Source of the DNA: Muricoccus harenae
GTDB taxonomy: Bacteria; Pseudomonadota; Alphaproteobacteria; Acetobacterales; Acetobacteraceae
Length of the DNA: 64,000 bases
Assembly (NCBI RefSeq): GCF_009848505.1
Contig: NZ_WWDL01000019.1
Span: 42,512-106,511 of the forward strand
Direction of reading: 5' to 3'
Shown piece by piece: positions 38,992-49,009 of the stretch (position 1 is the first letter of the stretch; each line of letters starts with the position of its first letter). The notes beneath the pieces were generated by a model. The model searched no databases. It was not told the origin of the DNA and was given only the letters and a program-made list of their open reading frames with translations. Position numbers and translations under genes: made by a program.

Positions 38992-39693
38992 ATGCTGTCC
39001 GTCGAGGAACTGAACACGCATTACGGCCGGGCGCATATCCTGCAGGGCATGGCGCTGGAGATTGGCGCGGGCGAGGTGATGGTGCTGCTGGGCCGCAACG
39101 GCGCGGGCAAGAGCACCACGATGAAGTCCATCATCGGGCTGGTGCGGCCGAGCAGCGGGCGGATCGTCTTCGACGGGCATGAGATTGCGGGCGAGGAGCC
39201 GCACCGGATCGCGCGTCGGGGCCTTGGCTATGTGCCTGAGGATCGGCGGGTCTTCGCCGACCTGACGGTGATGGAGAATCTCGAGGTCGGGAAACAGCCC
39301 GCGCGGGGATCGATGCGGCCCTGGACGCCGGAGCGACTGTTCGAGCTGTTTCCGAACCTGGGGCGGATGCGGGACCGGCCGGGTGGACGGATGAGCGGCG
39401 GCGAGCAGCAGATGCTGACCATCGCCCGCACGCTGATGGGCAATCCGCGCCTGGTGCTGCTTGATGAGCCGAGTGAAGGGCTGGCGCCGGTGATCGTGGA
39501 GCAGATGGCGAATGCCATCCTCGCCCTGAAGGCCGAAGGGCTGACCATCCTGCTGGCCGAGCAGAACCTGCATTTCGCCGGCGGCGTGGCTGACAGTGCG
39601 ACAGTGGTGGAGAAGGGCCGCGTGGTCTGGTCCGGTACCATGGCGGCGCTTCGAGCCGATGAGGCGGCGCGCACCCAGTATCTGGCGGTGTGA
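38992..39693 (+). CDS. ABC transporter ATP-binding protein, LivF-like
   Basis: This 233-residue second ATPase of the importer has Walker A GRNGAGKSTTMKS near residue 35, signature MSGGEQQMLTIARTL, Walker B LVLLDEPSEGLAP and LAEQNLHFA. The segment GLGYVPEDRRVFADLTVMEN is typical of LivF. Its TGA stop overlaps the nicA start (TGATG), tying the importer to the nicotinate dehydrogenase genes. Confidence 0.92.
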   Translation: MLSVEELNTHYGRAHILQGMALEIGAGEVMVLLGRNGAGKSTTMKSIIGLVRPSSGRIVFDGHEIAGEEPHRIARRGLGYVPEDRRVFADLTVMENLEVGKQPARGSMRPWTPERLFELFPNLGRMRDRPGGRMSGGEQQMLTIARTLMGNPRLVLLDEPSEGLAPVIVEQMANAILALKAEGLTILLAEQNLHFAGGVADSATVVEKGRVVWSGTMAALRADEAARTQYLAV

Positions 39694-40169
39694 TGCCGGC
39701 ACCGCGGGACATTGCGCTGATGGTGAACGGGCAGCGGCATGTGCTGCAACTCGATCCCTCGGCGCCCCTGCTGCTGGTGCTGCGGAACGACCTGGAGCTG
39801 AACGGGCCGAAATATGGCTGCGGTCTGGGGGAATGCGGCGCTTGCACGGTGCTTCTGGACGGGAAGGCAGTGCGGTCCTGTGTGCTGCCCGTTTCGCGTG
39901 CCGAGGAGCGGCAGGTGACCACGCTAGAAGGGCTGGGCACGATCGAGGCCCCGCATTCCGTTCAGGCTGCCTTCATCGCGGAGCAGGGCGCGCAATGCGG
40001 CTACTGTCTGAACGGCATGATCATGACGACAGTGGCCTTGCTGGAGCGTAACCCGAGCCCGAGCGAGGCGCAGATCCGGGAGGCGCTGGCCTTTAATCTC
40101 TGCCGCTGCGGCACGCATATGGAGATTCTGGCCGCAGTGCGCCGGGCCGTGGCGGAGCGCGCGGCATGA
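39693..40169 (+). CDS. nicA: Nicotinate dehydrogenase small (2x[2Fe-2S]) subunit
   Basis: This 158-residue iron-sulfur subunit belongs to the xanthine-dehydrogenase small-subunit family. A plant-type [2Fe-2S] ferredoxin domain (GCGLGECGACTVLLDGKAV) is followed by the second cluster domain with GAQCGYCLNGMIMT and FNLCRCGTHMEI. Length matches P. putida NicA (157). With NicB it hydroxylates nicotinate to 6-hydroxynicotinate, passing electrons to cytochrome c domains in NicB. Assignment as NicA rather than another small subunit rests on the neighbours nicX, nicB and nicC. It overlaps nicB by ATGA. Confidence 0.9.
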   Translation: MPAPRDIALMVNGQRHVLQLDPSAPLLLVLRNDLELNGPKYGCGLGECGACTVLLDGKAVRSCVLPVSRAEERQVTTLEGLGTIEAPHSVQAAFIAEQGAQCGYCLNGMIMTTVALLERNPSPSEAQIREALAFNLCRCGTHMEILAAVRRAVAERAA

Positions 40170-43100
40170 CGCCCCGCGCGCAGCGGGAGCTTTCGCGGCA
40201 GGAGGTGCTGCGCCAGGACGGCGTGCTGGCCATCACCCGCAAGCGTCCGCCGACACCAGGAACGGATCCCGCGGCCAATGAGCGGGACGAGGAGGATGTC
40301 TTCGTCGCGGTGTTCGACGACGGCAGCGTCGCCGCCTTCAACGGCCATGTGGATCTCGGCACGGGCATCCGCACGGCGCTGGCGCAGATCGTGGCGGAGG
40401 AGCTGGATGTCCGGCTGGATGCCGTGACGATGGTGCTCGGTGACACCGAGCGCGCGCCGGATCAGGGTCCGACCATCGCCAGCGAGACTATCCAGATTTC
40501 CGCCGTGCCGCTGCGGCAGGCGGCGGCGGAGGCGCGGTGGGCCTTGCTGGCGCGGGCGGCGGCGCGGCTGGGAAGCGATGCACTGTCCGTTTCCGAGGGC
40601 GTTGTCTCGGCGCCGGATGGGCGGGCAGTGTCCTACGGCGAGTTGCTGCAAGGCGCGCGGGAGATCGTGCCGCTGAGCGGCGCCGCGCCACTGAAGCCGG
40701 TGGAAGCCTACCGGATCGTCGGCAAGCCCGTGCCGCGTGTGGATATTCCGGCCAAGGCCACGGGCGGGCTGACCTTCGTGCATGACATGCGCGTGCCGGG
40801 CATGCTGCATGGGCGTGTCGTGCGGCCGCCTTATTCCGGATTGGATGGCGGTGCCTTCGTGGGCAGCAGCCTGCTTTCGGTGGAGCGGGATTCGGTTTCC
40901 CATATCCCTGGCCTGGTGGATGTTGTCGTCATCGGCGACTTCATCGGCGTGGTGGCGGAGCGAGAGGAGGAGGCGGCCCGTGCGGCCCGTGACCTGCGGG
41001 TGGCCTGGAAGGCCTTCTCCGCGCCGGCCAGCCTGGATGATGTGGAGCAGGCGCTGCGGCTCAATCCCTCCACGCGGCGCGTGCTGAAGGACACGGGGGA
41101 TGTGGATGCGGCTCTCGCGGGTTCGGCGAAGCGGCTGACGCGGACCTATTCCTGGCCTTACCAGATGCATGGCTCCATCGGGCCGTCCTGCGCGGTGGCG
41201 GATTGCGCGGAGGGGCGGCTGCGGCTGTGGTCGGGCACGCAGAACCCACACATGCTGCGCACGGCGCTGGCGCAGCTCATGAATATGCCGGAAGCTCGCA
41301 TCCAGATCACGCGCATGGAGGCAGCCGGCTGCTATGGCCGCAACTGTGCGGATGACGTGTGCGGCGATGCGGCGCTGCTCTCCCGCGCCGTGGGCCGGCC
41401 GGTTCGGGTGCAGCTGACGCGGGAGCAGGAGCATCTGTGGGAGCCGAAGGGCTCGGCGCAGCTGATCGATGTGGATGGCGGGCTGGATATGGCCGGGGGC
41501 GTCGCGGCCTATGACTTCGTGTCGCGCTATCCGTCGAATGATGCGCCGCTGCTCGGGTTGCTGCTGACGGGCGTGGTGCCGCCCGAGCCGGCGGTGCTGC
41601 AGATGGGCGACCGCACCGCGATCCCGCCTTATGACTATTCGGCCATGCGCATCGCCGTGGAGGACATGGCGCCGATCGTGCGTGCCTCCTGGATGCGGGG
41701 CGTATCCTCGCTGCCCAGCACTTTCGCGCATGAGTCCTATATCGACGAATGCGCGGCGGAGGCGGGCGTCGATCCGGTGGAGTATCGGCTGCGCTACCTG
41801 AAGGACCCGCGCGCCATCGACCTCGTGCGTGCGGTGGCGGAGCGTGCCGGGTGGGAGAGGCGCACCGGCCCGCGCATGAAGGGCGAGGGCGACATCCTGC
41901 GTGGGCAGGGCTTCGCCTATGCGCTTTACGTCCACAGCAAGTTCCCCGGCTATGGCGCAGCCTGGGCGGCCTGGGTGGCCGAGGTGGAGGTGAACAAGCG
42001 CACCGGCGAGGTGACGGCCACGCGCATCGTCACCGGCCATGATGCGGGGCTGATGATCAACCCTGATGGGGTGCGGCACCAGGTCCATGGCAATGTCATC
42101 CAGGCCACCAGCCGGGTGCTGAAGGAGCGTGTCTCCTTTGAGAAGGGGCTGGTCGCCAGCCAGGAATGGGGCGGCTATCCAATCCTCGATTTCCGGGAGG
42201 TGCCGGAGATCGATGTGATGCTGATGCCGCAGCCGGAGGAGCCGCCGCTGGGCTCGGGTGAGTCTGCTTCTGTGCCGAGCGCGGCAGCCATTGCCAATGC
42301 CATCTTCGATGCGACGGGTGTCCGCTTCCGAAGCGTGCCCTTCACGCCCGAGGTGATCCGGGCCGGGTTGCAGCCGGTGGTGCAGGCGGAGGCGAAGCGG
42401 GAGCGGCGGCGCTGGTTCGCGGGCTTTGGCGGGTTGGCGGGCGGGATGGTGGTGGCGGCCGGGGCGGCGCTGGGCTGGGCCTCCGCCATGGCGCCCGCGA
42501 AGCCGCCGGGGCCGGATGTGTTTTCCGCCACGCAGATCGAGCGGGGGCGGATGCTGGCGGCCGCCGGGGATTGCGCCGTGTGCCATACCGCGCCCGGTGG
42601 CGCGCCGAGCACTGGCGGGCTTGCACTGGGCACCCCCTTCGGGACGGTCTGGTCGACGAATCTCACACCGGATGTCGAAACCGGGATCGGTGCCTATTCC
42701 TTCGCCGCCTTCGAGCGCGCCATGCGCCAGGGCATTGCGCGGGATGGGCGGCACCTGTACCCGGCCTTCCCCTACACAGCCTATACGAAGATGACGGATG
42801 AGGACCTGCTGGCCCTCTACGCCTATCTCATGGCGCAGGCGCCGGTGCGCTCCGTGACGCCGGAGACGAAACTGGCCTTCCCTTACAATATCCGGCCGTT
42901 GCTGGCGGGATGGAACCTGCTCTTCCACCGCCCTGGAGCGATGGAGCCGGACCCGGCGCGCTCGGCCGAATGGAACAGGGGCAATTACCTCGTGAATGCG
43001 CTGGGGCATTGCGGTGCCTGCCACACGCCGCGCAACGCGCTGGGTGCTGAGAAAGGTGGTGCCGCCACTTTCGCGGGGGCGATGGTGGAGGGATGGGAGG

Positions 43101-43684
43101 CGCCGGCGCTGAACGCCCTGTCCCGAGCTCCCGTGCCGTGGACAGAGGCGGATTTCTTCGACTACCTGCGCACCGGCCATTCACCCCGGCATGGCGTGGC
43201 GGCAGGGTCGATGGCGCCGGTGGTGGCGGATCTGCAGGCCCTGCCGGATTCCGATATCCGTGCCATGGCGCATTACCTCGCCTCGTTGAATCCGGTGGCG
43301 GAGAACGCATCGGCCCTGGCGACGCGGTTGGAGCAGGCGGCGGCCATCGCCCCCAGGCAGGGTGCCAGCGAAGGGGCGCGGCTGTTCCAGGGGGCCTGCG
43401 GCGCCTGCCATGGCGGCGGGGCACAGGAAGGACCCGAGGTGGTGCTGGCGCTGAACAGCAATGTCCACAGCGACCGGCCGGACAACCTGCTGCGCGTGAT
43501 CCTGGACGGCATAAAGCCGCCTATCCCGGGTCATGGCGAAATGCCGGGCTTCCGCGACAGCCTCAGCGACCGGCAGATCGAGAGCCTCGTGGGCTTCATC
43601 CGCACGAATTTCGCGCCTGGCCGCGCGGCCTGGACCAACCTGCCCGGGAGCATCGCGCGGATACGCAAGGCGTCCGGCCACTGA
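40166..43684 (+). CDS. nicB: Nicotinate dehydrogenase large subunit, molybdopterin plus tri-haem cytochrome c
   Basis: This 1172-residue protein joins a molybdenum-cofactor aldehyde-oxidase-type domain (residues ~1-735; GHVDLGTGIRTALAQIVAEE and AGCYGRNCADDVCGDAAL) to a transmembrane helix (about 755-775; FGGLAGGMVVAAGAALGWAS). A C-terminal part follows with three CxxCH haem sites: CAVCH near 803, CGACH near 949 and CGACH near 1078. This architecture and length are those of NicB (P. putida, about 1187), which sends electrons from nicotinate hydroxylation to the respiratory chain. A related isoquinoline or other N-heterocycle dehydrogenase is the alternative, but nicX and nicC in the locus favour nicotinate. 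Confidence 0.92.
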   Translation: MTPRAQRELSRQEVLRQDGVLAITRKRPPTPGTDPAANERDEEDVFVAVFDDGSVAAFNGHVDLGTGIRTALAQIVAEELDVRLDAVTMVLGDTERAPDQGPTIASETIQISAVPLRQAAAEARWALLARAAARLGSDALSVSEGVVSAPDGRAVSYGELLQGAREIVPLSGAAPLKPVEAYRIVGKPVPRVDIPAKATGGLTFVHDMRVPGMLHGRVVRPPYSGLDGGAFVGSSLLSVERDSVSHIPGLVDVVVIGDFIGVVAEREEEAARAARDLRVAWKAFSAPASLDDVEQALRLNPSTRRVLKDTGDVDAALAGSAKRLTRTYSWPYQMHGSIGPSCAVADCAEGRLRLWSGTQNPHMLRTALAQLMNMPEARIQITRMEAAGCYGRNCADDVCGDAALLSRAVGRPVRVQLTREQEHLWEPKGSAQLIDVDGGLDMAGGVAAYDFVSRYPSNDAPLLGLLLTGVVPPEPAVLQMGDRTAIPPYDYSAMRIAVEDMAPIVRASWMRGVSSLPSTFAHESYIDECAAEAGVDPVEYRLRYLKDPRAIDLVRAVAERAGWERRTGPRMKGEGDILRGQGFAYALYVHSKFPGYGAAWAAWVAEVEVNKRTGEVTATRIVTGHDAGLMINPDGVRHQVHGNVIQATSRVLKERVSFEKGLVASQEWGGYPILDFREVPEIDVMLMPQPEEPPLGSGESASVPSAAAIANAIFDATGVRFRSVPFTPEVIRAGLQPVVQAEAKRERRRWFAGFGGLAGGMVVAAGAALGWASAMAPAKPPGPDVFSATQIERGRMLAAAGDCAVCHTAPGGAPSTGGLALGTPFGTVWSTNLTPDVETGIGAYSFAAFERAMRQGIARDGRHLYPAFPYTAYTKMTDEDLLALYAYLMAQAPVRSVTPETKLAFPYNIRPLLAGWNLLFHRPGAMEPDPARSAEWNRGNYLVNALGHCGACHTPRNALGAEKGGAATFAGAMVEGWEAPALNALSRAPVPWTEADFFDYLRTGHSPRHGVAAGSMAPVVADLQALPDSDIRAMAHYLASLNPVAENASALATRLEQAAAIAPRQGASEGARLFQGACGACHGGGAQEGPEVVLALNSNVHSDRPDNLLRVILDGIKPPIPGHGEMPGFRDSLSDRQIESLVGFIRTNFAPGRAAWTNLPGSIARIRKASGH

Positions 43685-43700
43685 AGATCGTGCTTTCATC

Positions 43701-44900
<1,200 letters not shown>

Positions 44901-44902
44901 CC

Positions 44903-45589
44903 ATGGCCGGCGCCGCGGCGAAGGTCCCGCGCCGCAGGATCGGCCGCCGCCCGGCCGACCCGGACGGCGTTTCGACACAGGATGGCATCCTGAACGTCGC
45001 GGCGCAGGTCTTCGCCGCGCACGGCTATGTCGCCGCCTCGCTGCGCGAGATCGCGGAGCAGGCTGATGTGACGCAGGCGCTGATCATCTACTACTTCGGC
45101 AGCAAGCAGGGCCTGTTCGAGACGCTGTTCAAACGCCGCGGCCTGGAGGTTTCGCGCGAGCGGCAGGCGCTGCTGGACGTGCTGCTGGCCAAGCCCGATC
45201 CCCCGACGGCGCGGGAGTTGATTACGGCCTATCTGACGCCGCAATTCGCGCTGCGCCGGGAAGGGCCGCAGGCCATGGCCTTCGTGCGGATGCAGGCCCG
45301 GCTGCACCATGAGCCGGATGAATTGGCGCTGCGGCTGCGCCGCGAGGTCTATGACCATTCCACGCGCAACTACATTGCCGCGCTGGAGAAGGCGGTGCCG
45401 GGGCTCGACACCGCGGATGCGCATTGGCGGATGATGTTCGCCGTCGGCACTTATCTCTACATGCTGTCGGGCTTCGACCGGCTTGCCGATGTGTCGGAAG
45501 GCCGCTTCACCACCGAAGACACGGAAGAGGTGGTGCGGCGGCTGACGGACTTCCTCGTCGCCGGGATCACCGCGCCGCCGAGCGCCTGA
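44903..45589 (+). CDS. TetR/AcrR-family regulator, probable repressor of the nicotinate genes
   Basis: This 228-residue regulator has an N-terminal TetR helix-turn-helix (residues ~28-75; ILNVAAQVFAAHGYVAASLR then EIAEQADVTQALIIYYFGSK) and an all-helical effector domain. It is coded directly behind nicC, and 18-bp palindromes sit before nicC and nicX. The pseudomonad nic system uses a MarR-type NicR instead, so this is a different regulator in the same place. The ligand (nicotinate, 6-hydroxynicotinate or 2,5-dihydroxypyridine) is unknown. Its stop abuts the stop of the converging hydrolase gene exactly. Confidence 0.9.
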   Translation: MAGAAAKVPRRRIGRRPADPDGVSTQDGILNVAAQVFAAHGYVAASLREIAEQADVTQALIIYYFGSKQGLFETLFKRRGLEVSRERQALLDVLLAKPDPPTARELITAYLTPQFALRREGPQAMAFVRMQARLHHEPDELALRLRREVYDHSTRNYIAALEKAVPGLDTADAHWRMMFAVGTYLYMLSGFDRLADVSEGRFTTEDTEEVVRRLTDFLVAGITAPPSA

Positions 45590-46597
45590 TCAGGCGAGCC
45601 ATTCATCCACGCTGCGCCGCAGAAAGGCGGTGTCGGTGACGTTGTCCACCGGATTGCCGGCACGGTGGCCCCAGATGCTGGGGATGGGGCGAAGTTCCGC
45701 CGTCCGCAGGAAGGGCAGCTCGGCTTGGTTATCGGCCACGCGGAAGTAGATGTCGGTCGCGCCCGGCATTAGCAGCACGCGGGCGTTGATGGCACGGAGC
45801 GCCGCCTGCAGGTCTCCCCCATGGGTCGGGTTGTCGCTGATGTCGCCCGCATTCCAGCAGCGCATCTGGGCCAGCAGGTTCTCCGCCTTCTTCTGGCTGT
45901 ACCGGGCCTCCCAGCCGCGCAGATAGGATTCGAGGTCCGGCGTGGCGGGGGTGAGGTGCAGCCCGGCCCGGTAGAAGTCCTGGCTCATCGCATGGCCGGC
46001 ATAGTTGCGACCGAAGGCGCGGATGGCGGCCATGGGCTGGGCGGAGAAGCGGCCATTGCCGCGATATTCCGGCGCGGCTTCCAGGATGGCCATCTGGGCG
46101 CGCAGGAAGACCTGGTTGTGCACGGCCGTGCGGGCGCTGCCGCAGTTGATAAACACCGCCTCCACCGCATCCGGAAGCAGCGCCGCCCAGTGATAGGCCT
46201 GCTGCGCGCCCATGGACCAGCCATAGACGGCGCGTAGCCGCTCAATGCCGAACACGTCCCGCAGCAGGCGGCGCTGGGCCTGCACGTTGTCATGCGCGGT
46301 GACGAGGGCGGGGTAATCCGGCGTATCGGAAGGGCTGGAGGAGAGACCGTTGCCGAACATGTCGATCTGCACGATGAACCAACGCGTCGGGTCCAGCACG
46401 CCATCCGGCCCGATCAGCCATTCCAGTTCCGGCGTCGTCGCGCTGTAGCTGGTGGGATAAAGGATGACGTTGTCGCGCGCCGGCGAGAGGGTACCGTGTG
46501 CCTGCCAGTTCAGGGTCGCGCCGGCGATGGTGCCGCCCTTCTGCACGGGCAGGTCACCCAGCGCGTATCGTCCGCTTTCCCTGGCCCATGCGGTCAT
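45590..46597 (-). CDS. Alpha/beta hydrolase of the MetX (homoserine O-acetyltransferase) fold family
   Basis: This 335-residue protein resembles MetX-type hydrolases: GGTIAGATLNWQAHGTLSPA near the start, IVQIDMFGNGLSSSPSD, the nucleophile elbow AVYGWSMGAQQAYHWA (Ser near residue 145), a probable acid in MPGATDIYFRV and His in SIWGHRAGNP near residue 312. In the locus it could act on the acyclic amide made by NicX (the NicD step), or on an ester unrelated to the pathway. NicD of P. putida is a shorter (~262-residue) alpha/beta hydrolase, so this would be a replacement, not an orthologue. Methionine synthesis is less likely in this setting. Confidence 0.75.
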   Translation of the reverse strand: MTAWARESGRYALGDLPVQKGGTIAGATLNWQAHGTLSPARDNVILYPTSYSATTPELEWLIGPDGVLDPTRWFIVQIDMFGNGLSSSPSDTPDYPALVTAHDNVQAQRRLLRDVFGIERLRAVYGWSMGAQQAYHWAALLPDAVEAVFINCGSARTAVHNQVFLRAQMAILEAAPEYRGNGRFSAQPMAAIRAFGRNYAGHAMSQDFYRAGLHLTPATPDLESYLRGWEARYSQKKAENLLAQMRCWNAGDISDNPTHGGDLQAALRAINARVLLMPGATDIYFRVADNQAELPFLRTAELRPIPSIWGHRAGNPVDNVTDTAFLRRSVDEWLA

Positions 46598-46689
46598 GAT
46601 TCGTCTCCGGCGGCTGCCTCGGCAATCCAGCCGATGCAGGCCGCCGCCGCAAGACGGGGGATGGATGAATCCGCCCGTGGCCAGGAGGT

Positions 46690-47688
46690 TCAGTCCAGCC
46701 GCAGCCCGATGCGCTCGACGATGCGCGAGTAGAGCATGAACTCGCGATCCAGGAAGGCGCGGGTGGAGGCGGGGGTGCTGTCCAGCATCGGCGTGGTGCC
46801 CGTGCTCTCCAGCCGCTCCCGCACGCGGGGTTCCGCCAGGGCGGCGTTAGCGGCCTTGCTGAGGGCCTGCGCGATGTCGTCCGGCAGGTCCTTGGGGCCT
46901 GCCATCACAGTCCAGGTGGTCAGCTCGTAATCGGGCAGGACGGCTTCGGCGACGGTGGGCACGTCGGGGAAGTTCGGGTCGCGCTTACGGGTGGTGACCG
47001 CCAGCAGGCGCAGCGCGCCATCACGCACCTGCCCCACCACGGAGCCGAGCTGGTCCACGGCATATAGGGTCTCTCCCTTAATAAGGGATTCGGCCGTCTG
47101 CGAGCCGCCGCGATAGGGCACGTGCTGGGCGCTGGTACCCGCCAGATTCGCCAGGTAGTCCGCCCCCAGATGCGACACGCCGCCGACGCCGGAGCTGGCA
47201 TAGCCGATCCGCCCGGGCTCCGCCCGCAGCTTGTCCACCAGTTGCTGCAGACTGGTGATGCCGGAATTGGCGGGCACCACCACGGCCAGTGGGCTGGTGC
47301 CGACGATGGTGATCGGCGTGAAGTCCTTGGTGGGGTGGTAGCGCGCGGCGGCGGCACCGGAGGCCGGAGCGACAGCCATGGTGGAGGCCGAGCCGACCAG
47401 GAGCGTGTAGCCATCCGGCCGCGCGCGGCGGACGTAATCCGCGCCCAGGGCGCTGCCCGCGCCGGGCCGGTTCTCCACCAGGGCACGGCCCTCGGGGGTC
47501 AGCAGCGGTCCCATTCGGTCGGCGAGCAGGCGACCTGCCAAGTCGTTGGCGCCGCCTGGGGCGAAGGGAACAATGATGGTGATCGGCCGGTCCGGAAAAG
47601 CGGCCAGGGCCGGGCGGGCGAGGGAGAGCCCGGCGGCGGAAAGGGCGAGGGTGGCAGTTCGGCCGCCAAGGCCGCGTCGGGTAAGCAT
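46690..47688 (-). CDS. Bug/TctC-family substrate-binding protein
   Basis: This 332-residue exported receptor has a signal (MLTRRGLGGRTATLALSAAGLSLARPALA) and the Bug opening FPDRPITIIVPFAPGGANDL, whose FAPGG-x-ND loop contacts the ligand carboxylate, then ALVENRPGAGSALGADYVRR. It lies 92 bases upstream of the MetX-like gene on the same strand and may be co-transcribed with it. No TctAB permease is near. A carboxylated pyridine or a lower-pathway acid is a reasonable ligand guess. Confidence 0.9.
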   Translation of the reverse strand: MLTRRGLGGRTATLALSAAGLSLARPALAAFPDRPITIIVPFAPGGANDLAGRLLADRMGPLLTPEGRALVENRPGAGSALGADYVRRARPDGYTLLVGSASTMAVAPASGAAAARYHPTKDFTPITIVGTSPLAVVVPANSGITSLQQLVDKLRAEPGRIGYASSGVGGVSHLGADYLANLAGTSAQHVPYRGGSQTAESLIKGETLYAVDQLGSVVGQVRDGALRLLAVTTRKRDPNFPDVPTVAEAVLPDYELTTWTVMAGPKDLPDDIAQALSKAANAALAEPRVRERLESTGTTPMLDSTPASTRAFLDREFMLYSRIVERIGLRLD

Positions 47689-47833
47689 GGACCTGTCTCC
47701 TGGTCGGCCTCGTTCAGGGCCGGTTCGCCGCAGTTTGCGTCAGGGTGGAGGTTCCGTCACCCGCCGTGCGGCGTTCCGGTGGGATAATCCGGGTTCGCCC
47801 GAACTGGCTGACGAGGATGTTACGGCGCGAAGC

Positions 47834-48034
47834 TCAGGCGTCCCCGACCGTGACCGTCACCATCCCGGTTCCCTCGCAACTGGGGCAGGCCTTGCCCTCC
47901 AGCTTTCCGGAGCCGCCGCAGGCCGGGCAGTTGTTCTCCGCGGTCTGCCCTGCTTGAGGCTTGGTTTCATCGCCGGGGCGCGGCGTTCCCGATGCAGGCA
48001 CGGGAACGGCATTGGGCGCTTGATCGTCTGACAT
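47834..48034 (-). CDS. Small DnaJ-type zinc-knuckle protein
   Basis: This 66-residue protein has a disordered, Pro/Gly-rich N-terminal half and a C-terminal knuckle, NCPACGGSGKLEGKACPSCE followed by GTGMV. That is two CxxCxGxG units as in the DnaJ zinc finger, enough to bind one Zn2+. The GGGAGAACGCCC sequence upstream gives a ribosome site. The cysteine spacing makes chance unlikely. Function is unknown; proteins like this are common as isolated genes in alphaproteobacteria (memory only). Confidence 0.8.
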   Translation of the reverse strand: MSDDQAPNAVPVPASGTPRPGDETKPQAGQTAENNCPACGGSGKLEGKACPSCEGTGMVTVTVGDA

Positions 48035-48293
48035 GGGCGTTCTCCCGAGGGGTCTGGCTGGTCTGTGAACGCCAGCGGGCGAGGCGCCGTTGCGGCGCGA
48101 GGCTTGGCGCCATATTCCTCCCCCTGCCTATGCAACCGGGCTTGGCGCCCGTTCGGCGTAAACGGCAGCAGCGGATTGAAGAAGATCGCGTTCCCGCCTC
48201 GATCTTTAATGAGAGAGGCACCATCTGCCCCAAAATTTTGTCGGTGACCGCATTCATGCTTCAAGGCCGCCCTCATCCCGGAAAGGAGAGTTG

Positions 48294-48986
48294 ATGACTG
48301 TCGACGCACAGGACACGCAACCGATCGAGGCCGTGATCTTCGACATGGACGGGCTTCTGCTCGACACCGAAACGCTGGCGATGGATGCGTTGGTCACTGC
48401 CGGCGACGCCCTTGGCTATGACATGCCACGCGAGTTCTGCCACCTTATGATTGGCGCACCCGCGGACCGCTGCCGCGCACTGGTCGTGGAGAAGTATGGC
48501 GCGGAGTTCCCGCTGGCCCGCTATTTCGAGACGCAGGAGGAACATCTCCGCGCCCTGGTCGATACCGGCAGGATGACGATGAAAAAGGGCGTGGTCGAGT
48601 TGCTGGACGATCTCGACAGGCGGGGCATCCGGCGTGCGATCGCCACCTCATCGAGCCGCGCACGCACGGAGCATCATCTCGGCCTCGTCGGCATCGCGCA
48701 GCGCTTCGCGCATATTGTGACGCGCGACGACGTTGCGCGCGGGAAGCCGAACCCTGATCCCTTCCTGAAGGCGGCCGAATTGCTCGGCGTCGCGCCCGCG
48801 GCCTGCCTGGTGCTCGAGGATTCCTACAATGGTGTCCGGGCCGCACATGCAGCGGGCATGCGGGTCATCATGGTGCCGGACCTGCTGGATCCCACTGAGG
48901 AGATGCGCGGGACGGCGCATCGCGTCGTGCAGGACCTACACGACGTGATCCGTTTCCTCGAGGAAAACGCCACGGCGACGGCCTGA
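48294..48986 (+). CDS. HAD-superfamily hydrolase (subfamily IA, phosphoglucomutase/phosphatase-like)
   Basis: This 230-residue phosphatase has motif I VIFDMDGLLLDTETLA (nucleophile Asp and general acid Asp), motif II ATSSSR, the conserved lysine in GKPNPDPFL and motif IV VLEDSYNGVRAAHAAGM. A cap domain between motifs I and II fits sugar-phosphate phosphatases and beta-phosphoglucomutases. ATG 48294 follows GAAAGGAG. It converges with the mannitol-dehydrogenase-family gene, and both could serve sugar or polyol use, but this is a guess. Confidence 0.9.
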   Translation: MTVDAQDTQPIEAVIFDMDGLLLDTETLAMDALVTAGDALGYDMPREFCHLMIGAPADRCRALVVEKYGAEFPLARYFETQEEHLRALVDTGRMTMKKGVVELLDDLDRRGIRRAIATSSSRARTEHHLGLVGIAQRFAHIVTRDDVARGKPNPDPFLKAAELLGVAPAACLVLEDSYNGVRAAHAAGMRVIMVPDLLDPTEEMRGTAHRVVQDLHDVIRFLEENATATA

Positions 48987-49009
48987 CGGGCCGCTACCCT
49001 GGCTGCCTC

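Noticed and set aside
40001..43180. A 1059-codon minus-strand frame opposite nicB
   Set aside because: Shadow of nicB; the translation is His/Arg-rich with no family resemblance.
45590..46597. Calling the MetX-fold gene metX (methionine synthesis)
   Set aside because: Location in the nicotinate locus beside a TetR gene and lack of metW or other methionine genes argue against it; kept as a general MetX-fold hydrolase.
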